A stretch of DNA of 64,000 bases, taken from contig DASVWI010000020.1 in assembly GCA_036389675.1 (NCBI GenBank), positions 62,001 to 126,000 on the forward strand, read 5' to 3'. Numbering within the stretch: position 1 is the stretch's first letter; the number at the start of each line of letters is the position of its first letter. Source of the stretch: DASQYE01 sp036389675. GTDB lineage: Bacteria > Acidobacteriota > Blastocatellia > Pyrinomonadales > Pyrinomonadaceae. The notes beneath the pieces are model-generated. The model was not told the origin of the DNA, ran no database searches, and saw nothing but the letters and a program-made list of their open reading frames with translations. Of the stretch, positions 45,081 to 54,072 are shown piece after piece. A program made the position numbers and the translations under genes.

Positions 45081-46218
45081 TTTTGATGTAGCCGGTGACT
45101 TCGATGTCCGTCCCGTGTTGGATGAATTCCACGTCCCGGAGGCGCGAGGCGTCGGCGATGGTTCGCGGGCCTGTGCCGCCGATGGCGTTGGGCGCTTCGC
45201 ATCCTCCGATTATCAGGGGCGCGATGAAAATGCTCACCTTATTAACGAGCCCGCCGTCGAGGAATGCGCCCGCGACGTTTGCTCCCCCCTCAACAAGCAC
45301 GCTCTGGATGGAACGCTCATTGAGCTTCGCAAGTATGTTTTCGAGGTTACGACCGTCACCGTCCCTTATTACTTCCACGCCGCACTGCTCAAGTGCTTTG
45401 AGCCGCGCAGCATCCGTGCCCTCGGATGTAAAGACGAGGACGGGAGCATCGCGCGCGGTCATAGAGAGCTGCGAATCCGTGGACAGGCGCAAGCTCGGGT
45501 CAAGCACTATGCGCTGAAGGGGAAGACGGCGCGGGCGGCCCGAGCGATCGGTGAGCAAAGGGTTATCGGCGATTGCCGTCCCCGAGCCGACGAGGATGGC
45601 GTCGTATTCATGACGCAGCTGGTGGACGCGCGCGCGCGACTCTTCACCTGTGATCCAACGCGAATCGCCCGTGCGCGTGGCGATGCGTCCGTCGAGCGAG
45701 CAGGCGAGCTTGAGATGTACGAAGGGCCGCGCCTCGCGCATCGAGTGAATATATTTTTCATTCAGACGCGCGGCCTCATGGGCCAACAGCCCCGTGTCAA
45801 CCGTGATGCCTGCCTCACGCAGGTGCGCGAACCCCTTGCCGGAGACTTTCGGGTTAGGGTCTAAGATGGGAGCGACGACGCGACTGATGCCCGCGCGGAT
45901 GAGAGCGTCCGTGCAGGGCGGAGTTCGCCCGTGATGCGCGTGCGGTTCAAGTGAGACGTAAGCGGTCGCGCCTCTGGCCCTCTCTCCGGCCTCTTCGAGC
46001 GCGAGCGTTTCCGCGTGCTTGAGGTGTTCGTATACATAGAATCCCTCGCCCGCGATCAACCCGTCTGCGCCGACGATCACGCAGCCGACCAGCGGGCTCG
46101 GACTGACCTGTCCCTGCCCGCGTGACGCCAGCATCAGCGCGTGTAGCATCATCTGCCGGTCTAAATCGCTCCAGGCATCTACGCTCGCGCTCGCTGTGGG
46201 GGCTTCATCCGTCCTCAA
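45061..46218 (-). CDS. ribD: Riboflavin biosynthesis deaminase/reductase with variant zinc site
   Basis: 385 aa. Bifunctional: N-terminal deaminase acts on the pyrimidine intermediate after GTP cyclohydrolase II, and the C-terminal domain (about 165-380, HLKLACSLDGRIATRTGDSRW, VLVEGGANVAGAFL) reduces the ribose. In the deaminase, the zinc ligand His68 and Glu70 (KHAETLAL) are present, and Cys102 in RTPPC. The first of the two Cys ligands, normally in EPCxHxGRTPPC, is His93 (EPHAHHGRTPPC). His may still coordinate zinc. Confidence 0.94.
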   Translation of the reverse strand: MRTDEAPTASASVDAWSDLDRQMMLHALMLASRGQGQVSPSPLVGCVIVGADGLIAGEGFYVYEHLKHAETLALEEAGERARGATAYVSLEPHAHHGRTPPCTDALIRAGISRVVAPILDPNPKVSGKGFAHLREAGITVDTGLLAHEAARLNEKYIHSMREARPFVHLKLACSLDGRIATRTGDSRWITGEESRARVHQLRHEYDAILVGSGTAIADNPLLTDRSGRPRRLPLQRIVLDPSLRLSTDSQLSMTARDAPVLVFTSEGTDAARLKALEQCGVEVIRDGDGRNLENILAKLNERSIQSVLVEGGANVAGAFLDGGLVNKVSIFIAPLIIGGCEAPNAIGGTGPRTIADASRLRDVEFIQHGTDIEVTGYIKTVKIDE

Positions 46219-46227
46219 CAGTCCCTC

Positions 46228-47580
46228 TTATTCAAACAGGCTATTGACATACTGCTCCGGATCGAAGACGACCAGATCGTCCACCTTCTCGCCTATCCCG
46301 GCATAACGAATCGGCAGATTAAGCTCTTTGGCGATGGCGACGGCGATGCCGCCCTTGGCCGTGCCGTCGAGCTTGGTCAAAACTATTCCGGTCACGCCCG
46401 CGACCTTCAAAAACTGCCTGGCCTGCTCAAGCCCGTTCTGTCCCGTCACGGCGTCCACGACGAGCAGCGTCTCGTGCGGCGCGCCTTCCACCTCACGACC
46501 AGCGACGCGCTTCATCTTTTCCAGCTCGGCCATGAGGTTGGATTTGTTGTGCAGGCGTCCGGCAGTATCCACGATCAGCACGTCGGAGTTGCGCGCCTTG
46601 GCGGCCTTGAGCGAGTCGAAGAGGACGGCTGCCGGGTCTGTGCCCTGCTTCTGCTGAATGAGCGGAACGCCCGTGCGCTCGGCCCAGATCGCCAGCTGGT
46701 CTGAGGCGGCGGCGCGAAAAGTATCAGCCGCGCAGATCAACACGTCGTTGCCTTCGGCCTTGATGCGTTGCGCGAGCTTGCCGATGGTCGTCGTCTTGCC
46801 GACGCCGTTGACGCCGACGATCATCATCACGTAAGGCACGACCGTGAGCGGCACGCTCGTCTCCGAAGCGACGCCCTCGCGCTCCGATGCCTGTAGAATC
46901 GAAAGCAGCTCGCTTTTGATCGCCTGCTTCAGGGCGGTGATGTCGTTGATCTGCTGCCGGGCTATGCCGCGCCGCACCGTCTCCAGTATGTGCAGGGTCG
47001 TCGGCACGCCTATGTCTGCGGCGATGAGCACCTCTTCCAGCTCATCCAAAAGCTCTGCGTCAATCTGCTTGCGTCCCTGAAAGACCGTGTCAATCCTCTC
47101 CGAGAGCGATTCGCGCGTGGCGGCGACGGCGCGGCGAAAGCGCGCGCTGAACTCCTGTTCGAGAGCGGCCTCCTGCGCTTGCAGCTCTTCGATGGAGCGA
47201 TCAAGCCCGAGGATGGAGGTCGTAAAGGTGGAGCGCGACGGCACGGCCTTCTGTTCGGCGGCAGGTTTTAATGGCTCTGCTTCGACGCGCCTGCTGGCCT
47301 GTGCGGAAGCGACGGGGCGCGGGCTTTCCGTCACCGAATGGGTCTCGCGCGTGGGCGGCGGTGTCGGGGCCGCGCCGGTTGCCGCGGGCTCAAGCGCAGC
47401 GGTCGTGCCCAAAGGCGGCTGCGGCCTCTCCGTTTGAGACGCGGCGGCTGGCGTTTGCAGCTCCGCATCGACCGGCCCTGCCGGAGGCGGCGGCTGCTCA
47501 AGGGCAGCGGGCCTTGCCGGTGGCTCGTTCAGGCCCAGCGTGACGAAGCGTTCTTTATTTTTTCTTTTCCAGAATGCCAT
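46228..47580 (-). CDS. ftsY: Signal recognition particle receptor FtsY
   Basis: 450 aa. A Pro/Ala-rich acidic A-domain (about 1-125) precedes the NG GTPase: G1 IVGVNGVGKTTTIGKLA, I-box and G2 DTFRAAASDQL, G3 VDTAGRLHNKSNLMAEL, G4 VLTKLDGTAKGG. Delivers SRP-ribosome complexes to the membrane translocon. Ten bp upstream of the ribD start on the same strand. Confidence 0.97.
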   Translation of the reverse strand: MAFWKRKNKERFVTLGLNEPPARPAALEQPPPPAGPVDAELQTPAAASQTERPQPPLGTTAALEPAATGAAPTPPPTRETHSVTESPRPVASAQASRRVEAEPLKPAAEQKAVPSRSTFTTSILGLDRSIEELQAQEAALEQEFSARFRRAVAATRESLSERIDTVFQGRKQIDAELLDELEEVLIAADIGVPTTLHILETVRRGIARQQINDITALKQAIKSELLSILQASEREGVASETSVPLTVVPYVMMIVGVNGVGKTTTIGKLAQRIKAEGNDVLICAADTFRAAASDQLAIWAERTGVPLIQQKQGTDPAAVLFDSLKAAKARNSDVLIVDTAGRLHNKSNLMAELEKMKRVAGREVEGAPHETLLVVDAVTGQNGLEQARQFLKVAGVTGIVLTKLDGTAKGGIAVAIAKELNLPIRYAGIGEKVDDLVVFDPEQYVNSLFE

Positions 47581-47739
47581 GAATAAGTCTTAAACCTTTG
47601 TGAAGCTGATCTGAATTTGTAAGCCTTTGATTATAAGCGCAACTGCCGCAGCACGACAAAAGCGTTGAAGCAACCGGCTGAAGATTGATTCAATCAGAGA
47701 GGCTTTGAGAAACGGGTTGGAATAGTTCGGCAGGCGCTT

Positions 47740-47771
47740 AGGCCCGCGCATTGGTTAAGATGCGCGGGCCT
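47740..47771 (-). terminator. GC-rich hairpin downstream of the 57-aa gene
   Basis: 12-bp perfect stem aggcccgcgcat / atgcgcgggcct with an 8-nt loop. No clear T tract follows on either strand, so this may be an mRNA stability or pausing element rather than a full terminator. Confidence 0.4.
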
Positions 47772-47822
47772 GCTTCAGTAAAGTTGCGTTGCTTGTTATA
47801 GGCGACGAGCGACGGCTCACAG

Positions 47823-47996
47823 CTATTCCGTGTTGAGATTCTTCTCGCGCTTGATCTCATCGCTCTCCGGATTCTCCGCGCCCGGTATGAGCGAGCCCGT
47901 GGGCTTCTCGTCTTCCAGCTTCTCGCTGGGGCTCTCTTCAACCTTGGGTTTCTGATCTTCGTCCGACGCTCTGCCCTGTCCTTGATTCACATTCAT
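47823..47996 (-). CDS. Small acidic hydrophilic protein, unrecognised
   Basis: 57 aa, shorter than most gene-finding cut-offs. It begins MNVNQGQGRASDEDQKPKV, is rich in Glu, Asp, Lys, Pro and Ser, has no hydrophobic segment, and is probably disordered. A strong SD (gaggag, 6 nt spacing) precedes the ATG at 47996, and codon use looks normal for this genome. No family recognised. Lies alone between ftsY and the TonB-like gene. The strong ribosome site is the best evidence that it is real. Confidence 0.6.
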   Translation of the reverse strand: MNVNQGQGRASDEDQKPKVEESPSEKLEDEKPTGSLIPGAENPESDEIKREKNLNTE

Positions 47997-48253
47997 GATA
48001 AGCTCCTCTGACTATCGCTCCCAGACCTTACAGATTCATACAACGAATGCTAGAAGGCGCGAGGATTGACATGCCTCTCTCCCGCGCTTCTTTTCCCTTC
48101 GATGATGTTATGGACGTTAATATACACGCCCTTTATCAATAACAGCAAACGTGTGAGCCGAATCGAAAGCATAACAAAACGCCAGCCCGCATACTGTGCA
48201 TAACGGGCTGGCGATGACTTTTGGATTAAAGGACGGGCGCTAAAGGGAAGGCT
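47997..48253. other. Spacer between small acidic gene and TonB-like gene
   Basis: Apart from the SD of the 57-aa gene and the terminator at 48173-48213 I see no gene here. The 47581-47739 stretch on the other side of the small gene is also without a recognisable gene. Confidence 0.5.
48173..48213 (-). terminator. Rho-independent terminator of TonB-like gene
   Basis: On the minus strand a 10-bp stem cgccagcccg / cgggctggcg is followed by ttttgtta. It lies about 40 bp after the stop at 48254. Confidence 0.8.
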
Positions 48254-49390
48254 TCAATAAAGATTGAAGTTATATTCGAGCACAGCGTATTGCGAGACGG
48301 GGAGTCCGTCCTTCATCGCGGGCACAAACTTGATTCTACGCGCCGCATTGATGGCCCTTTCCGTCAACCCGTAAGGGAGGCCCACCACGGCCCTTATATT
48401 TTTAACCGTCCCGTCGGCGGCCAGCACCATTTTTAATACGACTGTGCCACTGACATTATTTTTGCGCGCCAGTTCGGTGTACTCCGCGACAGGTTTCGAC
48501 ACTATCCGTGCCCTTTGTATAGCATCACGCGGGCTGTAGATTTTCTCGCCCCCGGCCTCTCTCGCCGGGCCTCTTCCAACACCCTCGCCGCCGCCGGTGT
48601 TGCGGCTGACGATTGAGCCACCGACACCAAAGCCCGCGCCGTTTCCATGACCGACGCCGATTCCTCCGCCAACTCCCTCGCCCGAGATGCGCTCGTCTTC
48701 AACAATGACATTGCTCGCCGCCGCATCGCTGTTTATTGGCCCAAGCGTGAAGGACTCCAGGAACTTTTCCTGACGTGGTTCGCCCGCCGGGGAATCTTCG
48801 CGATTGCTTAGCCAGATGAGAGTGTAGACCCTTCGCCCGGTCAGATATACGCGAGTCACACAGGGAATGGCATCGCCGCCCACGGCGAGCCGATACTCCC
48901 GCCCCGTCTGGCCCTTAAGCGCAAGGTCTCTTTGCCCTTTCACCGTCAACTGCCCGCCCTGCTCGCGAATCTGTTTGAAGAACGGATGCTGATATTCGCC
49001 CGCGAGAGGATTGAGCATCGCACGCTCGCCCGCGCCGCTCGCTTTCGGCGCGGAGCTAACCATGTACATATCGCCCTCAGTGAGCGTGCTGTAGAAACTA
49101 ATGGCCCTCTCGGATAGGTTCTTGCCGCCCTCTGTACGCAAACTGGGCCTGCTCGGCATCAGGACGGTGAACTCTTCGCCTATGGGCGCGACTTTTATCC
49201 AACCGCCCGTCTCCGCGACGGAACTGTTCCGGGCCGGGCCATTTTGAGTTGCAACAGGGGTATCGAACGAGCGCGAGTTGAGCGTCTGGGCACAGGCCGC
49301 CGTCAGCGGCATTAACAATGATATAAGCAGAAGCGCAGGCGTCAATATTCTGAGACCGATCACAGCTCTCATCATTTCGCAATCTCTCAT
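48254..49390 (-). CDS. Exported protein with C-terminal TonB-like domain
   Basis: 378 aa using the ATG at 49390; upstream codons to 49435 are possible, and two Met at residues 6-7 of this start are alternatives. A signal peptide (LRILTPALLLISLLMPLTAACAQ) is followed by about 200 residues of unassigned sequence, a glycine-rich stretch (about 230-275), and a C-terminal TonB domain (about 295-378) with SGTVVLKMVLAADGTVKNIRAVVGLPYGLTERAINAARRIKFVPAMKDG. TonB domains move energy across the periplasm, but here an N-terminal signal peptide replaces the usual membrane helix, so the role is unclear. Confidence 0.8.
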   Translation of the reverse strand: MRDCEMMRAVIGLRILTPALLLISLLMPLTAACAQTLNSRSFDTPVATQNGPARNSSVAETGGWIKVAPIGEEFTVLMPSRPSLRTEGGKNLSERAISFYSTLTEGDMYMVSSAPKASGAGERAMLNPLAGEYQHPFFKQIREQGGQLTVKGQRDLALKGQTGREYRLAVGGDAIPCVTRVYLTGRRVYTLIWLSNREDSPAGEPRQEKFLESFTLGPINSDAAASNVIVEDERISGEGVGGGIGVGHGNGAGFGVGGSIVSRNTGGGEGVGRGPAREAGGEKIYSPRDAIQRARIVSKPVAEYTELARKNNVSGTVVLKMVLAADGTVKNIRAVVGLPYGLTERAINAARRIKFVPAMKDGLPVSQYAVLEYNFNLY

Positions 49391-49438
49391 GATGACTACT
49401 CTCTCTACAGCTCTGTCCGCGAGCGCGTAGCTCAAGCG

Positions 49439-51289
49439 TTAGGTAACGGGGGCGCTCTCGGGCGCTTTGCAAGACTGGCCCGCTAGGGTTGGCCCAGCGG
49501 GTTTTGTGCCCGTGTCATTCACGCGGCACTTGAGGCGCACAGAGCCGGGACGTATCTGGCCCGATTCGCAGGCGGCGACGAGCGAGGCTACGACGCGCTC
49601 GTCGTAGCGAGTGCCGACAAAGCTCTTAATGCGCTCGACGGCGTCGTCAAATTTCATCGCGCGCTGGTAGGGGCGATCCGTCGTCATCGCATCGAAGGTA
49701 TCGGCGACCGAAACTATGCGGGCCATCAAAGGTATCTCGTCGCCCTTGAGACCCTGCGGGTATCCGCCGCCGTTGACCATCTCGTGATGCATGTACATGC
49801 CCGGCAGAAACTCCCGCATCGCCGGAATCTGCGACATGATCTTGTAGCCCTTCTTCGGATGCTCCTTCATGATGATGAACTCTTCATCGGTCAGCGCGGC
49901 TGGCTTCTTCAGGATGTTGTCATCGATGCCGATCTTGCCGACATCGTGCAGGAGCGCGCTGATCCTTATCTTTTCAATCTCCTCGTCGGAGAGATCGAGA
50001 CCCTGTGCGATGGCTATGGAGAAACGCGCGACGCGCTCCGAGTGGCCGCGCGTGTAAGGGTCTTTGCCGTCGATGGCAGCAGCGAGCGCCTTGACCGTGC
50101 CGAGGAACAAATCGCGATTCTCGGTGGCGGAGCGTTGCAGGTCGATGATGAAACGCTCCACCTGATCGGTCATGAGATTGAATGAAGCGCCCAAGTCGCC
50201 TAGCTCCGTGTGGCTCTGAACGCTGATGCGCTGCGAAAAATCTCCGCTCGCGATGCGGTGCGCTCCGGCGGCCAGCTCCTGCACGGGCTGCGTCAGCTTC
50301 TTGGCGAAGTAGTAACCGATCAGAAGCGCAAAGATGGCCGCCAGCAGGCTGATGTAAAGCGTCTGCCTTCGCATGTCCGAGACGGAAGCTAGCGCCGCGT
50401 GCTCATCCTGAATGGCGATCACGCCCAGAGGGGATTCGCCGTCAAGCTCAGCGGTCGCATACGAGCCGAGCATGTTTACGCGTCGTCCGTCGCGCTCGGC
50501 TGTAAAGGGAGCGAGAGCCGATTGAACCTGCGCGCCCGTCTCCTGCCAGTCCTGCACGACCTTGAGGTCTGTCATGGGTCTTTCGGTAAAGGCCACGCGC
50601 TCGTCCGGGTGGGCCACGGCGCGGCCTTCGCGATCAACGACGAAGACCACAGGGAGCCCCGCGTCCAGCATCTCTCGCTCGCTCTTTGAGGACTTCTGCT
50701 GAACGGCTTCCAGCACTTCCTGAAACGAGATGACGGCGACCACGGCGGCGACTACTTCGTCTCCGCCCGCGCCGCCCATCACAGGCGCGGCGATGGTCAG
50801 GGCAATCTCCTGACCCGAGCGTATGATGTGCGGGCGGCTGACCACCAGCCCGCGCCCTGAGATGCGCGCCAGGACTTCCCCGACACGCTCCTCCACCTCT
50901 GCGCGCTTGATCACGTCCGGCTGAAAAGCCCTGTGCGGCTCGCCCTGTACGGGCTCAATCGAGAGCGCGATCAAATTCGGGTCGTCCTGCAAGGTCTTCT
51001 GCAAGCGTGCGTCCGCGCCGCCTTCGCCCATGACGCTGACGCCGCCCGCAAGCTCAAAGGCTCGGGCCAAGCCCGTCACGACATCGCGGTAACGCTGCCC
51101 ATACAGCTCTATCTGCCGCGCTTTGTCCTGAACCAACTGCGCCTGATAGCGCCCCTCGACCGAGCGCAGCGCATCGGCGCTCCGCTCCGAAAGCAGCCAC
51201 CCTGCGAGCCCCAAGGGAAAGAGGCCGACGACCAGCAGCACTCCGAGCACTATGTAAAGCAGGCGCACACGCCGGGAAGGTTCTTGCAT
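49439..51289 (-). CDS. Membrane sensor with HAMP and HD-GYP phosphodiesterase domain
   Basis: 616 aa. TM helix (LYIVLGVLLVVGLFPLGLAGWLL, about 10-32), a periplasmic Cache-like sensor domain (about 40-300), a second TM helix (LYISLLAAIFALLIGYYF), a HAMP linker (about 330-385), then the HD-GYP domain (about 410-580): LLHDVGKIGIDDNIL and MYMHHEMVNGGGYPQGL. HD and GYP residues are intact; the Asp of HHExxDGxGYP is Asn. The family hydrolyses cyclic-di-GMP; activity is likely but not proven. Divergent from the ECF sigma gene. Confidence 0.9.
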   Translation of the reverse strand: MQEPSRRVRLLYIVLGVLLVVGLFPLGLAGWLLSERSADALRSVEGRYQAQLVQDKARQIELYGQRYRDVVTGLARAFELAGGVSVMGEGGADARLQKTLQDDPNLIALSIEPVQGEPHRAFQPDVIKRAEVEERVGEVLARISGRGLVVSRPHIIRSGQEIALTIAAPVMGGAGGDEVVAAVVAVISFQEVLEAVQQKSSKSEREMLDAGLPVVFVVDREGRAVAHPDERVAFTERPMTDLKVVQDWQETGAQVQSALAPFTAERDGRRVNMLGSYATAELDGESPLGVIAIQDEHAALASVSDMRRQTLYISLLAAIFALLIGYYFAKKLTQPVQELAAGAHRIASGDFSQRISVQSHTELGDLGASFNLMTDQVERFIIDLQRSATENRDLFLGTVKALAAAIDGKDPYTRGHSERVARFSIAIAQGLDLSDEEIEKIRISALLHDVGKIGIDDNILKKPAALTDEEFIIMKEHPKKGYKIMSQIPAMREFLPGMYMHHEMVNGGGYPQGLKGDEIPLMARIVSVADTFDAMTTDRPYQRAMKFDDAVERIKSFVGTRYDERVVASLVAACESGQIRPGSVRLKCRVNDTGTKPAGPTLAGQSCKAPESAPVT

Positions 51290-51751
51290 TGGCGATCTCT
51301 GTAAACTACTGTTCGGTGCGTGTCAGGTGATTTTGTCCCGGGGAAACTCTCGGGGCGGGACGAGAAGAAAATGGTCGGCCTGTCCCCTTGCCAAGCAAAG
51401 CAGGCCCGCTAGTATTCATACTACGCAACCTCAAACGAGGCTGTCAATGGTTTGGCCCATTTTTAACTGCTGAAATAATTAAGCTAAACCCCGGCTGGCG
51501 GCTATGAATCAGAGATTCCAAAGGAGCATGAGGCTTTGTCTCACGACTCGGCAGGGGCGGCGGGCTGCCGGAGTTGCAGTCGATTGGGTGGCAAAAGCCT
51601 CACCTGTGGGATACTTTTATAGACCGTAAGGCCGGACGGGGCGTCTAAGTGTTTGAGTGCATAGAGCCAAAGGCTGATGCACTCGCCGCTGGAAGAGAGA
51701 CCGCAAGGGGGAGCGCGCCTCGCGCTGGCCGGCAAAAGCGTCGGGGAAAGA
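51290..51751. other. Divergent intergenic region, possible structured leader
   Basis: Between the HD-GYP and ECF sigma genes. Base-pairing gaggcttt (51530-51537) with aaagcctc (51593-51600) encloses a second hairpin cggcag/ctgccg, which could be a structured 5' leader. No known riboswitch signature is recognised by eye. A weak AT-rich element (actttttatag-like) near 51613-51622 could be a -10 box of the sigma gene. Confidence 0.4.
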
Positions 51752-52330
51752 ATGGAGACGGTTACGAGCGACGAGCAGATCGTAAAGCGCGCCCTGGCTG
51801 GCGATGCGGATGCTTTCGGCGAGATTGTGCGCCGTTGGGAGCGCCGTATCTACTCGCTCGCCTACGGCATGCTCGGACGCGAAGAGGATGCCCGCGATGC
51901 TACGCAGGAGACTTTTCTTTCGGCCTTTCGCAACCTGCGCGGGTTTCGCGGCGAAGCCAAAGTCTCTTCGTGGCTGCACCGCATCGCCATTAACCAGTGT
52001 ATTACGCGGCAGCGGCGGGCCAAGGTGCGCGGCGAAACGGCGCTCGAAGACGAGTTGGAGACGGCGGACGCGCCCTTTCTAGCGCCCGCCAGCCAATCTC
52101 CCGCTCGCGCCGCCGAGAGCCGCCAGCGGACTGAGATGGTCAGGCGGGCGGTCGGTTCTCTTCCCCTTGAACTCAGGCAGGTGGTCGTTATGAAAGAATT
52201 TGAAGAACTGACGTTTCAGGAGATAGCCGAGGCGCTAGACTTGCCGCTGAGCACCGTTAAGAGCAGGCTCTACACGGCGCTCCGTCAACTACAGATGCGG
52301 CTGCAATCGGTCGCGTCCGAGGTTTCCTGA
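51752..52330 (+). CDS. ECF sigma factor, RpoE-like
   Basis: 192 aa from METVTSDEQ at 51752 with a GA-rich ribosome site before it; the frame upstream to 51677 is less likely. Region 2 (AFGEIVRRWERRIYSLAYGMLGREEDARDATQETFLSAFRNLRGFRGEAKVSSWLHRIAINQC) and region 4 (LPLELRQVVVMKEFEELTFQEIAEALDLPLSTVKSRLYTALRQL) are complete. Directs stress promoters. Followed by its presumed anti-sigma and a Spy-like gene in one operon. Confidence 0.95.
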   Translation: METVTSDEQIVKRALAGDADAFGEIVRRWERRIYSLAYGMLGREEDARDATQETFLSAFRNLRGFRGEAKVSSWLHRIAINQCITRQRRAKVRGETALEDELETADAPFLAPASQSPARAAESRQRTEMVRRAVGSLPLELRQVVVMKEFEELTFQEIAEALDLPLSTVKSRLYTALRQLQMRLQSVASEVS

Positions 52331-52353
52331 AGGCAGTTGGAAAAGAGACCAAA

Positions 52354-53109
52354 ATGAGAGATCAGGCAGATACAAACCCTTGCGTCAGAGCCCCGGAGAT
52401 CGTGGCCTATCTTTACAATGAAGCGAGCGAACGGGAAGCCCTCGATTTCGAGGGCCACATGCGCGCCTGCGCTTCCTGCGCGGCGGAGGCCGAAGCCTTC
52501 GGAGAGGTTCGCGCCTCCATCGGCGCGTGGCGCAGTGAGACCGTCGGCGCGATTGAATCCAGCGCTTTAGCGCCCGGACTCTCGCCTGCCGATAACGCGG
52601 CCAGAGCTTCTGCGCGCAAGCCTTCGGCCCTTGCCGCTCTGCGCGAGTTCTTCGCGCTCTCGCCCGCGTGGATGCGCGGCGCGACGGCCTTCGCCGGACT
52701 CGCGCTCTGCGCGCTCGTAGTCTTCGCTGCACTTCGTCTTCTGGAAGAGCCGCGCGTCGTCGTTATGGAAAAGGTGGTCGAGAAAGGCCCGTCGCAAGCG
52801 GAAGTCAACGCGTTGGTTGAGAAGAAGGTGAGAGAGGAGCTGGCCCTCAGGGAAGAACGCGAGGCGGCAGCAGCGCCACAGCAGCAGCAACTCGTCACAG
52901 CCGTTAGCGCCGGGAGGGGTTCTCTGCCGACAAGGACGGCACAGGGCCGCCCTGTTGCTATCTCGACGCAGGCGAGTGTTGCCAGACGTGCCCCGCTTCG
53001 AGTCTCCACACAGGAATCGGAACAGATCGCCAGAGACTTGCAGCTTATTCCGACTCGTGACGAAGAGGACTTGCCGCGTCTGATTGACCTGATGGATGAA
53101 GCCAACTGA
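52354..53109 (+). CDS. Anti-sigma factor with zinc-finger and TM helix
   Basis: 251 aa. Starts with a zinc-binding anti-sigma pattern (HMRACASCAAE, H-x3-C-x2-C at about residues 35-42), then a linker, one TM helix (TAFAGLALCALVVFAALRLL, about 110-130) and a periplasmic charged, coiled-coil-like part (EKVVEKGPSQAEVNALVEKKVREE). The layout matches ZAS anti-sigma factors that hold ECF sigmas at the membrane until envelope stress triggers release. It follows the sigma gene by 23 bp, so the pair is assigned by position and architecture. Confidence 0.88.
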   Translation: MRDQADTNPCVRAPEIVAYLYNEASEREALDFEGHMRACASCAAEAEAFGEVRASIGAWRSETVGAIESSALAPGLSPADNAARASARKPSALAALREFFALSPAWMRGATAFAGLALCALVVFAALRLLEEPRVVVMEKVVEKGPSQAEVNALVEKKVREELALREEREAAAAPQQQQLVTAVSAGRGSLPTRTAQGRPVAISTQASVARRAPLRVSTQESEQIARDLQLIPTRDEEDLPRLIDLMDEAN

Positions 53110-53135
53110 GTGTTTATTTGAAAGGCATAACGGGT

Positions 53136-53711
53136 ATGAACAAAGCTTTCGGCAAACAGACGGCGGCGACTCTCACGTGGGTCGCGTTGTCCCTGCTACT
53201 GATAATTTTCTCCGGCGCGAGCGCGCGGGCACAGGGCGGCGATGCTCCGCAGCCGAACGAAGAGGAGCGCCGCGCGAATGTGCGAAACCGCGGGCGTCGC
53301 GACCCCTTGCGCGCGCTTAATCTGACGGTTGACCAGCTTCAACAGATCAGGGCCATCCGCGAGGAGAGCAAAGATGAATGGCGCGCTATCCGCGAGAGAT
53401 TGGCCCAAGCCCACAGCGCGCTCGATGACGCGATCTATGCCGACAATATCAACGAGGCTCTGATAGCCGAACGCGCGCGCGAAGTGGGCGTGGCGCAGGC
53501 CGCGGTCGCCCGCATGCGGTCTCTGACGGAATTGAAGATACGCCGCGTGCTGACGCCCGAGCAGTTGAACACCTTGCGCATCATGCGCCGTGAGGCCCGC
53601 GCCGCCGAGCGCGACGGTGAAAGGGGCAACCGCCTCGGCCAGCGACCGTCGCGCCGCGACCGTCTCGGACAACGAGAGGACGGCTCACTACAGCGCGGGC
53701 GACAACCTTAG
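53136..53711 (+). CDS. Periplasmic Spy/CpxP-like protein
   Basis: 191 aa from ATG 53136 (a TTG at 53118 would add six codons). Signal peptide (TLTWVALSLLLIIFSGASARAQ) followed by a helical region with two LTxxQ motifs (LTVDQL and LTPEQL), the signature of CpxP/Spy-family chaperones and zinc-resistance proteins. The Arg-rich C-terminal tail is variable. Encoded with an ECF sigma and anti-sigma, it is probably the effector of this envelope stress response. Confidence 0.85.
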   Translation: MNKAFGKQTAATLTWVALSLLLIIFSGASARAQGGDAPQPNEEERRANVRNRGRRDPLRALNLTVDQLQQIRAIREESKDEWRAIRERLAQAHSALDDAIYADNINEALIAERAREVGVAQAAVARMRSLTELKIRRVLTPEQLNTLRIMRREARAAERDGERGNRLGQRPSRRDRLGQREDGSLQRGRQP

Positions 53712-54072
53712 AGCCCGCAGCACCATAAAAGCAGCGCCCCTGGCCGGTCAGGCTTATATACTGACCGGCCTTTCCTCTTGGCCCGGAGAGGAATGTCAAA
53801 GAGCATCCGCGATAGATTTTATATTGGGCCAATCACCAGGCCTGCCGCCCGCGCGTATTTAAAGCTTGACGCATAAGCTATATTTTGCGCATCATATGCC
53901 GCTCGTGCTTAACTCGTGTGGGAGCGCCCTACGGATTTCCAAAAGGTGCAGGGCAGCCAACCCGCGCTCTACTTTCCGGCAGGAGTTTCCTTTTATTCCC
54001 GGGATGCTAACGCCATTTTGAGAACGTGCAAGCCCCTCCGGAGGCTCGGCCCGTTTCCGAATTGACCGACGA
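53712..54072. other. Spacer between stress operon and mlaE
   Basis: About 360 bp with the terminator described next. The rest (53780-54072) is AT-richer and likely holds the promoter for mlaE; a TTGACG box at 53866-53871 is followed by AT-rich DNA, but no clear -10 at proper spacing. No gene seen. Confidence 0.5.
53742..53776 (+). terminator. Rho-independent terminator of the sigma/anti-sigma/Spy operon
   Basis: A 10-bp stem ggccggtcag / ctgaccggcc with a 9-nt loop, followed by tttcctctt. Located 30 bp after the Spy-like gene stop. Confidence 0.85.
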
